DNA of 57,856 nucleotides from Dehalococcoidia bacterium (GTDB taxonomy: Bacteria > Chloroflexota > Dehalococcoidia > Dehalococcoidales > W498), in NCBI GenBank assembly GCA_011170285.1, contig DUEE01000009.1:1-57856 (forward strand). Direction: 5' to 3'. Position 1 is the first letter of the stretch. Every line of letters begins with the position of its first letter. The position numbers and the translations under genes are program-made. This document shows positions 42,975 through 52,615 of the stretch, in pieces. Below the pieces are notes generated by a model, which saw nothing but the letters and a program-made list of their open reading frames with translations, did not search any database and had not been told where the DNA came from.

Positions 42975-43988
42975 GTGATTATTAGGAGCAAAGCCCCTTT
43001 GAGGATTAGCTTTGGTGGTGGTGGCACCGATGTTTCTCCCTATATGGAAGAGAAAGGGGGTGCCACGCTTAGCACTACCATTGATAAATACACTTATTGC
43101 ACCCTTATGGCACGAAGTGATAATGCCATAAATGTAAAATCACTGGACTACGATACTCTAATCAAATATGACACTAATAGTGAATTCCTATACGATGGCA
43201 AGCTGGATCTGGTCAAGGCAACTACTAAAGTAATGGAAGTAAAAAGCGGATTTGACCTTTTCCTGCACAGTGATGCCCCTCCGGGTTCCGGGTTGGGAAC
43301 ATCATCTACATTAGTAGTAGCTCTCGTAGGTGCTTATATGCGTTGGCTCAGGTTGCCTCTCAGTAATTACGATATTGCTGAACTCGCCTATCGTATTGAG
43401 CGCCAGGATGCAGGCATTAAGGGTGGGAAGCAAGACCAGTATGCTGCTACCTTCGGTGGATTCAACTTTATCGAGTTCCTCGGCGAAACAACAGTCGTCA
43501 ACCCGCTTCGGATAAAGAGGAGCACTCTCAATGAGTTGGAATACCGATTGATGCTTTGTTATACCGGGAAAACGAGGCCATCAGCAGGAATCATTGATGA
43601 CCAGGTAAGTAGTTATATTCAGGCAGAGGAAACTGTAGTTCAAGCTCTTGACCGGACCAAGGAGTTAGCCTTTGAGATAAAAAATGCCCTCCTTTTAGGT
43701 AAGTTTAACGAGTTTGGCTTGCTTCTTCACGAGGCTTGGTGTACCAAGAAAAGGTTCTCTATTAAGATAACTGACCCAGGTATTGATGAACTATACGAAG
43801 TGGCACGGCGAAGTGGGGCTATTGGTGGGAAGTTACTCGGTGCCGGAGGTGGTGGCTATCTTCTGCTACTATGCCAGTTTGACAAACGGCACATCGTGGC
43901 TGAGAATTTAGAAAGAGTCGGTGGGAAAATCGTTAACTTCACCTTTGAATTTCAAGGAATGCAGAGTTGGGAGATCAATGAAAGTTAA
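42975..43988 (+). CDS. hddA: D-glycero-D-manno-heptose 7-phosphate kinase (GHMP kinase)
   Basis: A 337-residue GHMP kinase. The leader RSKAPLRISFGGGGTDVSPY, the ATP loop DAPPGSGLGTSSTLVVALVG, GGKQDQYAATFGGFNFIEF, and the C-terminal GAIGGKLLGAGGGGYLLLL match HddA, which adds the anomeric phosphate on heptose 7-phosphate on the way to GDP-heptose. The start is GTG 42975. gmhA overlaps its end by 11 bases, the usual partner. Other GHMP sugar kinases share these motifs, so the sugar is inferred mainly from gmhA. Confidence 0.88.
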   Translation: MIIRSKAPLRISFGGGGTDVSPYMEEKGGATLSTTIDKYTYCTLMARSDNAINVKSLDYDTLIKYDTNSEFLYDGKLDLVKATTKVMEVKSGFDLFLHSDAPPGSGLGTSSTLVVALVGAYMRWLRLPLSNYDIAELAYRIERQDAGIKGGKQDQYAATFGGFNFIEFLGETTVVNPLRIKRSTLNELEYRLMLCYTGKTRPSAGIIDDQVSSYIQAEETVVQALDRTKELAFEIKNALLLGKFNEFGLLLHEAWCTKKRFSIKITDPGIDELYEVARRSGAIGGKLLGAGGGGYLLLLCQFDKRHIVAENLERVGGKIVNFTFEFQGMQSWEINES

Positions 43989-44574
43989 AAATAGGGAAAG
44001 GGAAACCAAAGTAATAAAGCAAATTGAAGAGAGTGCTGAGCTTAAAGAAGCACTAAAGGGACAGATAAACCTTCTACTCAAAATATCAGAGCAAATCACT
44101 CAAGCCTTCCGTAAGGGCAATAAAGTGATTCTCTTTGGCAACGGAGGCAGTGCTGCTGATGCTCAACACATTGCCTGTGAGCTAATGGGGAAATTCTATA
44201 TGGAGAGGGAACCCCTTTCTGCAATAGCCTTGACTACAAACACATCCTCTTTAACAGCCATTGCCAACGATGAGGGCTACGAAGTTGTTTTTTCAAGGCA
44301 ACTTCGGGGATTGGTAAGAAAGGGAGATATAGTTATCGGCATAAGCTGCAGTGGTAATTCTCCGAATGTGCTCAGAGGTGTTGAGGAGGCAAAACGCCTT
44401 GGTGCTGCAACGATAGCTTTCACTGGACAGGGAGGAAAGCTTAAAGAGATAGCTGATTATGTGCTATCTGTGCCTTCCACAGACACGCCTCGTATTCAAG
44501 AGACCCACATCACCGCCGGGCATATTATTTGCTTTTTAGTAGAAGAAGCCCTTTTCGGAAATGGAAGGGAATGA
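43978..44574 (+). CDS. gmhA: Sedoheptulose 7-phosphate isomerase
   Basis: A 198-residue SIS-domain enzyme that forms glycero-manno-heptose 7-phosphate. FGNGGSAADAQHIACELMGK is the substrate loop, ALTTNTSSLTAIANDEGYEV follows, with VIGISCSGNSPNVLRG and ETHITAGHIICFLVE holding the catalytic histidine region. The start ATG 43978 is behind GGGAG and inside the 3' end of hddA. GmhA plus HddA supplies heptose for lipopolysaccharide in Gram-negatives, and for S-layer or capsule glycans elsewhere. Confidence 0.93.
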   Translation: MKVKNRERETKVIKQIEESAELKEALKGQINLLLKISEQITQAFRKGNKVILFGNGGSAADAQHIACELMGKFYMEREPLSAIALTTNTSSLTAIANDEGYEVVFSRQLRGLVRKGDIVIGISCSGNSPNVLRGVEEAKRLGAATIAFTGQGGKLKEIADYVLSVPSTDTPRIQETHITAGHIICFLVEEALFGNGRE

Positions 44575-44718
44575 ATAGGGCTGTATCTATTGATAGAAGT
44601 CCTTGTGTAAACAGACTTATTCTTGTGATTAGTAATAAACGGGAAATAACTAATAATCGTCAGTTATACAGGGGATAACTTGTATGCCTGTCATAAGTAA
44701 TATCGTCTGTAGCGTGAT

Positions 44719-45456
44719 ATGAATATGAGAGTATCAGTTGTGCTTCCTACATACAATGAGAGAGAAAATATTGAGCTAATGGTTAATGCAATTCTTGACT
44801 TGGAGCATACTCCTGCGGCGAAAAACCTTAGACTGCAAAAAATGCAAATTGTAATCGTGGATGATAATTCTCCTGATGGTACAGGCGAGATTGCCGACAA
44901 ATTGGCGGACAAACATCCTGATAAAACCTATGTGATACATCGGACAGAGCGAGGTAGGGGTTCCGCTGGTATCGCCGGCTTCGAATATGCATTAACGCAA
45001 GACGTTGATTATATCATTGAAATGGATGCCGATTTTAGCCACGAACCTAGTGATATTCCTCGCTTTCTCACTGAAGCCGAGCAATACGACATTGTTATTG
45101 GCTCTAGATACATCCCCGGTGGTAAAAGTGGTAGCCGAAGTTTTACCAGACACCTGGTAAGTAGAGGCGCTGATTTGTATACTCGATTAGTACTGGGGAT
45201 TGATATTAAGGATTGTCATGGTGGCTACAGATGTTATCGAAAGCAGGTACTCTCCTATCTAAATTTCGATGGTTTCTACTCCAGGGGATATTCTATAACC
45301 ATAGAGAGTCTCTATAAACTGTTAAGGAATGGCTGTAGCTACAAAGAGATACCAATTGTTTTCAGGGAAAGATGCCGAGGGACTTCCAAGTTTTCGATAA
45401 AAGACGTGCTGGACTACGCCAGGATAGTCTGGCGACTTCGGTGGAATAGAAAGTGA
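44719..45456 (+). CDS. Family 2 glycosyltransferase, dolichol-phosphate-mannose synthase-like
   Basis: A 245-residue soluble GT2 enzyme: VSVVLPTYNERENIELMVNA, IVIVDDNSPDGTGEIADKLA, then the DxD region IIEMDADFSHEPSDIPRF, GSRYIPGG, and CHGGYRCYRKQVL. These match polyprenol-phosphate mannosyltransferases such as DPM1, lacking the C-terminal membrane part of longer members. It charges a lipid carrier with a sugar at the inner membrane face. The DUF2079 protein downstream could be a user of such lipid-linked sugars; that link is inference. An insertion after the first strand (LEHTPAAKNLRLQKM) is a little longer than usual. Confidence 0.9.
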   Translation: MNMRVSVVLPTYNERENIELMVNAILDLEHTPAAKNLRLQKMQIVIVDDNSPDGTGEIADKLADKHPDKTYVIHRTERGRGSAGIAGFEYALTQDVDYIIEMDADFSHEPSDIPRFLTEAEQYDIVIGSRYIPGGKSGSRSFTRHLVSRGADLYTRLVLGIDIKDCHGGYRCYRKQVLSYLNFDGFYSRGYSITIESLYKLLRNGCSYKEIPIVFRERCRGTSKFSIKDVLDYARIVWRLRWNRK

Positions 45457-45645
45457 CTTACAGTTCATTGCTTGGCGATTTGTGACGGGACTATCAATCG
45501 CTATTTCCGCCTGCGATGAGGCGTAGACTGTTGGACGACTTTTGGAGCGTTTCCTGAACCAGGGAACAAAGATTGCCTCCATAGAAAATACTTATGCTGT
45601 CACCAGGTACTACCGACTGTTGTCTGGAATAAGTAAGATTAATAA

Positions 45646-47223
45646 ATGTCACTAAGGGAGTATACTTTGGGTGCCAAGAGTTTGTTTTCAACGACAGGTT
45701 CTAATGTCCGCAGGTTACTGCAAAAGCTGGGTGATAGACCCATCTATATAATAATTATCCTCATCACGAGCTATACTGCTTATTTCTCATATTATACTAT
45801 TCTGAAACACTACACATTCCATTCGACTGCTTATGACCTTGGTGTATATATGCAGTCGTTCTGGACTACTATTCACGGTTACGGCTTTTTTTACACCTCA
45901 CTGTGGGAGGGCTCACTATTTGCTCCTCACTTTCAACCAATTGTTATACTAATTTTGCCGCTATATGCTGCTTTCCCGAAGGCTGAGACCCTGCTAATCT
46001 TACAATCACTGGTTCTGGCTCTGGGCGCCCTGCCCGTTTACTGGATAGCCAAGGATAAGCTCGGAGCCAAAGCTGGCGTTGTGTTCGCTGGGCTATACCT
46101 CTTTTACCCAGCACTGCACGGCATTAATAGCTTTGATTTTCATCCGGTGGCGTTAACCATCCCTATTCTGCTGTTTTGCTTTTATATGTTTGAGAAGAAG
46201 CATTATAAACGAGGCATAGTATTAGCGGTTCTGGCCATGATGTGCAAAGAAAATGTGGCACTGGTAGTCATATTCATAGGCTTTTATTGGCTCTGGACGG
46301 AGAGGATAAGGTTTACAAGCTGTTTAGATTGCAAGGGCCTGCTTAGGGAACGCGATGTGGTTTATCCCCTGTGCCTTTCCTTACTTGGCTTAATATGGTT
46401 TCTGGTAGCGATTTATATTGTAATCCCTTACTTCAACCCACACGGGGGGTTTGTTTATTTTGGACGATACGGGATTGCACTAAACGACCTATTGTTCAAT
46501 ATAGCTGGGAAGGCATCGTACATACTTATACTCCTAGCTCCTTTAGCTTTTACATCTTTATTACACCCTGCCATTCTGATTGGACTTCCCATATTCGTTC
46601 AAAATCTTCTTCCCTCATACAGTGGTATGTACGAGATTATTAATCAGCACCCATCCCTACTCATCCCCTGGATTTTTATCGCTAGTGTCTACGGTGTAAA
46701 ATGGTTATCAACTATACGGAATAGAAGTATCAAGACTGTATCAACGAGACTTCTCTGGATGTTATTACTATTTGTAATAGTTGCCACTTGGATAATGAGC
46801 CCCAGTCCGATAGCACCGAATCGGAATATGCCCCAATTAACTTCACACACCACGATTCTGGAACAAGCAATAAGCGTTATTCCTGAAGATGCATCAGTTT
46901 ATGCCCAAAATGATGTTTTTCCTCATATATGTCACCGGGCACATGCCTACTTCACACTTTCTGTACTTCCGATAAGGATAGATTTTTTTCAGTATTATAT
47001 ATTCCCGGCCTCAGTGGAAGGCAGACTATATCGTTGGAGCCATGGTGGCAATTATGATTATATTCTAGCTGACGCGACAAGTAATCACTCAATGTTTAAG
47101 TTGTGTACCGATAAAAGATTGGAAAGGCTGGAGAGGGAATACGGCATATTTGTCCAGGGCGATGGGGTATATTTATATAAATGGGGTTACGAAGGTGAAC
47201 CACTGATGCTAGGCGGCAAGTAA
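45646..47223 (+). CDS. DUF2079 multi-pass membrane protein, possible GT-C glycosyltransferase
   Basis: A 525-residue protein with about ten membrane segments, starting with IIIILITSYTAYFSYYTIL near residue 35. DLGVYMQSFW, APHFQPIVILILPLYA, FDFHPVALTIPIL and CKENVAL are DUF2079 hallmarks; the acidic YDLG after the first helix and the histidines resemble the active loops of GT-C enzymes that use lipid-linked sugars. A soluble C-terminal part begins around residue 400. A role in surface glycosylation fits the neighbours but is not proven. The start at 45646 is ATG. No close promoter was identified. Confidence 0.85.
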   Translation: MSLREYTLGAKSLFSTTGSNVRRLLQKLGDRPIYIIIILITSYTAYFSYYTILKHYTFHSTAYDLGVYMQSFWTTIHGYGFFYTSLWEGSLFAPHFQPIVILILPLYAAFPKAETLLILQSLVLALGALPVYWIAKDKLGAKAGVVFAGLYLFYPALHGINSFDFHPVALTIPILLFCFYMFEKKHYKRGIVLAVLAMMCKENVALVVIFIGFYWLWTERIRFTSCLDCKGLLRERDVVYPLCLSLLGLIWFLVAIYIVIPYFNPHGGFVYFGRYGIALNDLLFNIAGKASYILILLAPLAFTSLLHPAILIGLPIFVQNLLPSYSGMYEIINQHPSLLIPWIFIASVYGVKWLSTIRNRSIKTVSTRLLWMLLLFVIVATWIMSPSPIAPNRNMPQLTSHTTILEQAISVIPEDASVYAQNDVFPHICHRAHAYFTLSVLPIRIDFFQYYIFPASVEGRLYRWSHGGNYDYILADATSNHSMFKLCTDKRLERLEREYGIFVQGDGVYLYKWGYEGEPLMLGGK

Positions 47224-47307
47224 TCTGACACTCAATTCCAGAGATTGTAGTGTAACGGTCAACGCAAGAAGGGAATCCTTAATACGTGAGTAACCCTTCA
47301 AATGTAA

Positions 47308-47553
47308 AGCCAGCCAGACCTGAAACTGGGTCCCAGCCCCAGGGGTAGTATCACCCTGTATAAAGCATCAAGAGCATTAGCCTTCATTCAAGGTAGAGAT
47401 TTTGTCATCCCTGATGATGTAAAAAGACTAGTGACCCCGGCAGTATTCCACAGGATTCGAATCAGTGCCGAAGCCGAAATGGAAAACATTACTCCTGAGG
47501 ACATAATTAATAAAACACTAAGGGAGGTTCCGGTACCCAAAGTAGAGTTATGA
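47308..47553 (+). pseudogene. MoxR-family AAA ATPase, C-terminal remnant
   Basis: The frame from 47308 to TGA 47551 gives LKLGPSPRGSITLYKASRAL, AFIQGRDFVIPDDVKRLVTP and AVFHRIRISAEAEMENITPE, the lid domain at the end of MoxR ATPases. The Walker motifs and the rest of the protein are missing; a TAA stands directly upstream at 47305. The stop overlaps the next gene's ATG (ATGA), the normal moxR-DUF58 junction. So this was a working operon whose first gene lost its 5' part. Confidence 0.75.
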
Positions 47554-49199
47554 TTGGATCACTGTCTATTCGATTGTTATGTCAAGTATACTTACTGGCC
47601 GTACTATTGGCAACTACCCTTCTGTCATCGCTACCATATTGACCACTAGCTTTAATACTGCTACTTGTGATACTGTTTTCCACTCTTCGCCGTCTCTATC
47701 CCAGGCTTAATATCGTTATTACCGTGATTATCCTGTTTGTATTACCCTTGCTGCTGGAGGCATTCCTGCAGAACCTTAGCAGCCACGGTCTACTATCTTC
47801 GGTACCCTTGCTGTCGGGAAGGGTTACCCTGACATCAATACAGTTGATAGCAGTAGCTGCTGGACTGCCGGCGGTATACCTGCTCGACTGGAGCTTGAGA
47901 CAGGATGCATCAAGCACAATCCTGACCCGTAGCCTCCAGAAGGGTAGATATATTGCTATTACTCCCATAACATTATTCGCCTCTGTACTAATTATGTTGT
48001 CGGCGTCGGTGATGATTAATAACATCACTCTGTTTCTGGCCGGTGTTATTGTCGTATTGTACCTGTTAACTATTCTGATACGCGTTCTCTTTTCTGTCCC
48101 TAGACTACCCCTGGAAATCCCGGTTGTAGAGAAAAGAGCTATCTCTGGGGCAACGGCTGATATTTCCCTGAAAACTGGAAGCCAGGCTTGCGTTCGACTA
48201 CATAGCATGATTAGTTCTGCTAGCACAGAAGTCACTATTAAGCCTGAGAGATTTACTCTGGGTGAAGCTGACATTGAATTTAACCTTACCATTACGCCAA
48301 CATTAGCCGGGCCGTCACGGCCTCAGCTCTGGCTATCAGCTACTGACCTCTGGGGCTTTCTCCGGGTAAACCAGGTCATTGAACCAGTAGAACTTTATGT
48401 AATACCAAGAGCTAGGTACGCCGAGTGGCTGGCAATGAGGTACCTGGAGAAGACACAAACTAAAGGATCTGTAGCTACAACCACACCTGAAGCTATTACG
48501 ATTCCCAGCAGCGGAGTAGAGTTTCTTGACAGCCGAGACTACCAGCCAGGTGATGAGTTAAGGCGCGTAGACTGGAAACATACACTCAAACTTAATAAAT
48601 TAATAATGAAAGAGTATATGGACGTTGGTCAACAGTCGGCAGTAATTGGCGTTAATCTCTCAGTAAATGATGCCGAAGAGGCCGACAAGCTGGCTTTTGA
48701 CCTGATAACAACTTCACTAACACTGGCTCAAGAGGCTATACCTACCGCACTGGCTGCCTATAACTACCACGAAGTTGTCCTTACTACGCCTGTTATCAAC
48801 CCCAGAGAAGCACTTAAACAGGCACTGACCCTGGTAAAGGGCATTGGCTGCGTAGAATTTGCCTGTCGCTTCCTGCAGCCAGCCGATATAAGCCAACTCC
48901 GGCGGAATATCGTCCTGCTCAAACAGGCAACATCTAAACCAGCGCAGCAATTGAGTAACATACTGGACTTCGAGCACCGGGCTATGGAAGAAGCAGCCAT
49001 GAATAACCCGGCAACTCTTGCCTTATCCACTGTCGCCAAATACGCGCCGTCACCAGCCATTATTATACTGGTTTCTCAACTCAACCACGATACTGAGGCG
49101 CTAACGATAACTACCGAAAGATTATCCAAAAGGGGGTTTACCTCCATACCCGTGGAATCTGCCAGGCAACCGAGACGATCTGTCATGTTTCGCCGTTAG
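47550..49199 (+). pseudogene. DUF58 protein with in-frame TGA near its start
   Basis: ATG 47550 overlaps the moxR remnant stop and starts a hydrophobic N-terminus, IRLLCQVYLLAVLLATTLLS. A TGA at 47640-47642 follows SLPY, and the frame then runs open to 49199. The rest has two more membrane segments and the DUF58 signature SRDYQPGDELRRVDWKHTLK, with a vWA-like fold after it. DUF58 proteins are MoxR partners. Translation could restart at GTG 47667, giving 510 residues, but without the first helix and with no good ribosome binding site. TGG-to-TGA at a Trp is the simplest reading. Confidence 0.75.
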
Positions 49200-49452
49200 G
49201 ATATCATCAACACATTATATGTCTCTCAACTTGACCTTTGAGGATGAGGATGCAACATCCTAGCCAGTCTTATGATAGATGTCGAGCCGGTAACAGTATT
49301 CCTGATGGGGACACGCTGAAGCAGGTAGAATCAATATGAGTAGAATACATTTCCTAGTCTTAACGCTGGCCAATTGTCTACATCACCGGATATGATGTAC
49401 CTGTTGTTAATGGCACCTCTGGGTTAGTTTATACCTAAAAGGGTAGTGGATA

Positions 49453-50076
49453 ATGCTGATATTCGGTCATACCGGGGTTACCGTGGGAATAATCAAGGCG
49501 TGTGATATTCTAATAAACAGGCCCGTTAACATTTATCAGCCTGATTCTAGCTCACGGTTTAGGTTAGCTGTCGGTAAAAAATGGCTACCTCTTTACCACC
49601 GGCTAAACGGAATTGGGCGCCAAGTGGGTCCAATAGATTATCGAATAGTGTTACTGGGTTCGCTGTTACCAGATATTATGGATAAGGCATTATGGTTATT
49701 CGCCTCCAGTAGTATTTTCCCCAGCGGGCGTGATTATGGTCACACCTTCCTGTTCAATCTTTTTCTATTTATCTGCGGCCTGGTACTGATTAAATACAAA
49801 AAATCCTGGCTACTGATTATCTCATTGAGCAGCATTATTCATCTTATCCTAGACCAGATGTGGGATATGCCTATTACCCTATGGTGGCCTCTGCTAGGAC
49901 CATTTCAAAGGCTAGAAAACGCTGGTTGGCTATCTAATATTTTACGCGCACTATTTACAGACCCTGGTATCTATATTCCTGAAATAATAGGCTTGGTAAT
50001 AATACTGGTAATGGGCTATAGGCTAATAGTGAGAAAAAGTATACTCAATTTTATCAGAACTGGAGCTATGGGTTAG
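49453..50076 (+). CDS. Membrane-bound metal-dependent hydrolase-like protein (DUF457/YdjM type)
   Basis: A 207-residue membrane protein with four or five helices. FGHTGVTVGI at the N-terminus, DYRIVLLGSLLPDIMDKALW, GRDYGHTFLFNLFLF and IIHLILDQMWDMPI place His and Asp residues as in the DUF457/YdjM membrane-bound hydrolases. It starts at ATG 49453. Function unknown; the family is often near envelope genes. The reading frame is intact despite decayed neighbours on both sides. Confidence 0.75.
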   Translation: MLIFGHTGVTVGIIKACDILINRPVNIYQPDSSSRFRLAVGKKWLPLYHRLNGIGRQVGPIDYRIVLLGSLLPDIMDKALWLFASSSIFPSGRDYGHTFLFNLFLFICGLVLIKYKKSWLLIISLSSIIHLILDQMWDMPITLWWPLLGPFQRLENAGWLSNILRALFTDPGIYIPEIIGLVIILVMGYRLIVRKSILNFIRTGAMG

Positions 50077-50099
50077 AAACAGATGGAGTGAACCCCTGA

Positions 50100-50560
50100 T
50101 ACTGGACACTTCAGATTAGGAGGGTCTGGCAGGGTCAGAATATTTAGTGATGAGGGCTAGAAATGATGTTGAGGGAAGGAATCAGAGGAGCTTCAGCCCA
50201 GAGTTTAAGATAGCAGGTTTTAAGGAGCTGTCTAGTGGATAGAATCGGCTTGTCTGAAGCTGTCGCAGGTGCGACATCTCATCGAGTGTATCGTGCTATA
50301 GGAGGAGGCAATACAGCCGGTGCAAGTTCACTGAGGCCATCGAGGAAGCCATACTGCGGGATAGGATAGATAAATTGGGCAGCCTAGTACACAGGCTAAC
50401 GCTGGAGAATGAGTTCTTTAGAAAGGAGTTGCAGTACAATATTAGCCAAACTGTCGGAAACAGGGAATGGTCACCTGGTACAGGTATTTCATCAGTAATA
50501 TTCCCAGAGACTGTGAGCTGGTGAGACTTACCAGGAGCAGTTTCTACTCTATATCTAAAG
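50100..50560 (+). pseudogene. IS3-family element remnant (orfA and start of orfB)
   Basis: A frame near 50174 gives RSFSPEFKIAGFKELSSG, two stops, then after decayed sequence RDRIDKLGSLVHRLTLENEF and FRKELQ, the helix-turn-helix start and leucine-zipper end of an IS3 OrfA. From about 50490, RDCELVRLTRSSFYSIS matches the beginning of OrfB. TGGACACTTCAG near 50103 could be an element end. The rest of OrfB is missing. Confidence 0.6.
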
Positions 50561-50606
50561 TGTCTAGTAATTTCTGCCTCAAAACTGTGCCATTCTCGCT
50601 TACAAT

Positions 50607-50790
50607 CTACATTGGTAAGCTTTTAACCATCAAAAATGTCCATAGTATAAGACCTATCATAAAGACAATAGAATGCATCCAGCTCAGGATAATCTTGGCA
50701 ATTGTAATGGCACCAAAGATATAAATCGATTGTACGGCAGAGAAGCGTACAAACTTCCTCTCCTTCTCTAACAGTATTGCCAAGACTAAT
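50607..50790 (-). pseudogene. DUF4870-like membrane protein, C-terminal remnant
   Basis: Read on the minus strand up to TAG 50609-50607: LAILLEKERKFVRFSAVQSI, then FGAITIAKIILSWMHSIVFM and GLILWTFLMVKSLPM. Lys-Phe-Val-Arg-Phe followed by two hydrophobic helices is the DUF4870/Tic20-like pattern. The N-terminal part is missing, and the frame is cut at the 3' end of the aldehyde ferredoxin oxidoreductase gene, so it cannot be a complete gene. Confidence 0.5.
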
Positions 50791-52615
50791 CTTCAAACTT
50801 CCTTTCTACCCCGGCTGGGGGAATGCCATCCTCGTCCCAACCGCGCTTCTCATAGTACAAGGAGAGAAGCTTCTGGAAGTCTTTCTGGCTGAGCACCTTG
50901 CCCACATTTGGACCCGTGAGAGGAGGATTAGCCCAAACCTTGTAGGGGAGGCTATCGTCTTTGCGACTCGTACCGAGACGTGTATTTATCAAGCGCGTTA
51001 GGTCGTAGATATTATTAGAGAGCTCTAGAAGCTCATCGAGGGATGCTTCCTTTCCAGTCACATATTTGTAGAAGTTCTGGTAGTGCTTTTCATTCAGCCC
51101 CAGTTCGACCCAGGGCAGGCGGCAAACGCCGAGCATGTCGAATAATGGGCGCAGTGTCTGGTGATAGATTACTGTGTTAACTTTTTCTTCGTCAGACCAA
51201 TTCTTACCTTCCTCTATTTCCTTAGCAATGGTCCACGCCCGTGTGTGATGTGCACCTATGTCTGAGGTAGCATACGCTAGCCCCATCGAAATGCCGGCGC
51301 GGCTGTCATAAGCCGACTGCTCAAGACCCTTGACCTGGAGGATAATTTTATCCATTCTGGGCCACTTCTTGATAATGCGGCGAGACCCATCGGCAAGGAT
51401 ATCCCCGATGCCTTGCCGGTCAGCGATCTTTTGTATCAGTTCTAAAATCGCCTCCTCATCTCCCCAGGTGATCTCCCTGCCATCCAGATCGGAGATTGAC
51501 AATATGCCCTTCTCATACCCCTCTATCACGGCTCCTGTAATGTTGCCTGTGGAAATCGTATCCATCCCCAGCTCATCGCAAAGTCGAACTGCGTAAAGTA
51601 TCGCTGCAAAATTATCAATTCCCAGATTCGGTCCTAGCATAGCGCACGATTCATATTCCGGCCCCTCAATTACCGTCCCTGTATATTTGCCGTTCTTCAC
51701 AAGGCAAATATTACCGCAACACATGGAACACGAAAAACATGCGCTATTACCTATCTTGAAATAATCTAGCATTGTTGCGCCATTAATCTGGTCATGCTTG
51801 GCAAAAACGCTATCCTTGAAATTGTATGTCGGCAGAATCCCTTTTTGGTTGGCGTACTCGATAACGTTCATCAAGCCTTCCCTCTGCCACATTTTGAAAT
51901 ACTTGTGCTCCTCCATGTATTTGTAAGCTTTGTCAGCCTCTGTCACTAACCCACTGACATCATAGGTTGGCAGGTCATTGTGTCCCCGTACCACAATCGC
52001 CTTGAGGTTCTTCGACCCCATAATTGCGCCAATCCCTGTTCTTCCCGCATTGCGGCCCCAGTCGGCATTAACACAAGCAAATTTCACCATGTTCTCACCA
52101 GCTACGCCGATAGTAGCAACATGGACAGTATAAGTGCCTAGCCGCTCTTTGATAATTCCTTCAGTTTCTAAGCAGCTTTTCCCTTTCAGTTCAGGCATGG
52201 GAAGTATAGTCGTTTCATTGTTGTCGATAAACAGAACTGATAATTTCGGTGCCCTGCCGGCAATGGAAAGAACATCATTTCCCGTCTGCCGTAGTTCGAC
52301 GCCGAAGCTACCGCCCATAGAGGAATCACCATAGAGACCGGTAGCTGGTGAGATAGCAGCAAATGAGGTCTTTCCCGACGAGGGCAGGTAAACCCCGGTA
52401 AGAGGTCCCGGGGCGATAACCAGGAGATTCTCTGGGCCGAGAGGATCTACCTTAAAATCATGCTCCTTCAAATTGTACCAAACCATTTTGGCGCCAAAAC
52501 CACGCCCCCCGATATACTTTTCAAGAAAGGCATCCGATATGTCCCTGTGCTCGGCATTACCCGTGGTAAGATCCACATGCAGGTGTTTGTTAAAATATCC
52601 ACTCTTGATACTCAT
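50786..52615 (-). CDS. Aldehyde ferredoxin oxidoreductase, tungsten pterin type
   Basis: A 609-residue enzyme of the AOR family that oxidises aldehydes to acids, or reduces acids, with reduced ferredoxin. The N-terminal domain has EKYIGGRGFGAKMVWYNL and DSSMGGSFGVELRQTGND (pterin contacts); the 4Fe-4S ligands are in ACFSCSMCCGNICLV near residue 295 and a Cys in DMLGVCRLP near residue 510. It starts at ATG 52615, overlapping the ferredoxin gene stop by 4 bases. Length and domain order are complete. Typical of strict anaerobes; the substrate cannot be read. Confidence 0.93.
   Translation of the reverse strand: MSIKSGYFNKHLHVDLTTGNAEHRDISDAFLEKYIGGRGFGAKMVWYNLKEHDFKVDPLGPENLLVIAPGPLTGVYLPSSGKTSFAAISPATGLYGDSSMGGSFGVELRQTGNDVLSIAGRAPKLSVLFIDNNETTILPMPELKGKSCLETEGIIKERLGTYTVHVATIGVAGENMVKFACVNADWGRNAGRTGIGAIMGSKNLKAIVVRGHNDLPTYDVSGLVTEADKAYKYMEEHKYFKMWQREGLMNVIEYANQKGILPTYNFKDSVFAKHDQINGATMLDYFKIGNSACFSCSMCCGNICLVKNGKYTGTVIEGPEYESCAMLGPNLGIDNFAAILYAVRLCDELGMDTISTGNITGAVIEGYEKGILSISDLDGREITWGDEEAILELIQKIADRQGIGDILADGSRRIIKKWPRMDKIILQVKGLEQSAYDSRAGISMGLAYATSDIGAHHTRAWTIAKEIEEGKNWSDEEKVNTVIYHQTLRPLFDMLGVCRLPWVELGLNEKHYQNFYKYVTGKEASLDELLELSNNIYDLTRLINTRLGTSRKDDSLPYKVWANPPLTGPNVGKVLSQKDFQKLLSLYYEKRGWDEDGIPPAGVERKFED

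Noticed and set aside
47440-47460. GGATTCGAATC, again tRNA-like
   Set aside because: It lies inside the MoxR remnant and encodes HRIRIS of the lid domain.
47696-48292. 198-codon minus-strand frame opposite the DUF58 gene
   Set aside because: Shadow frame; the plus strand clearly encodes DUF58 motifs over the same bases.
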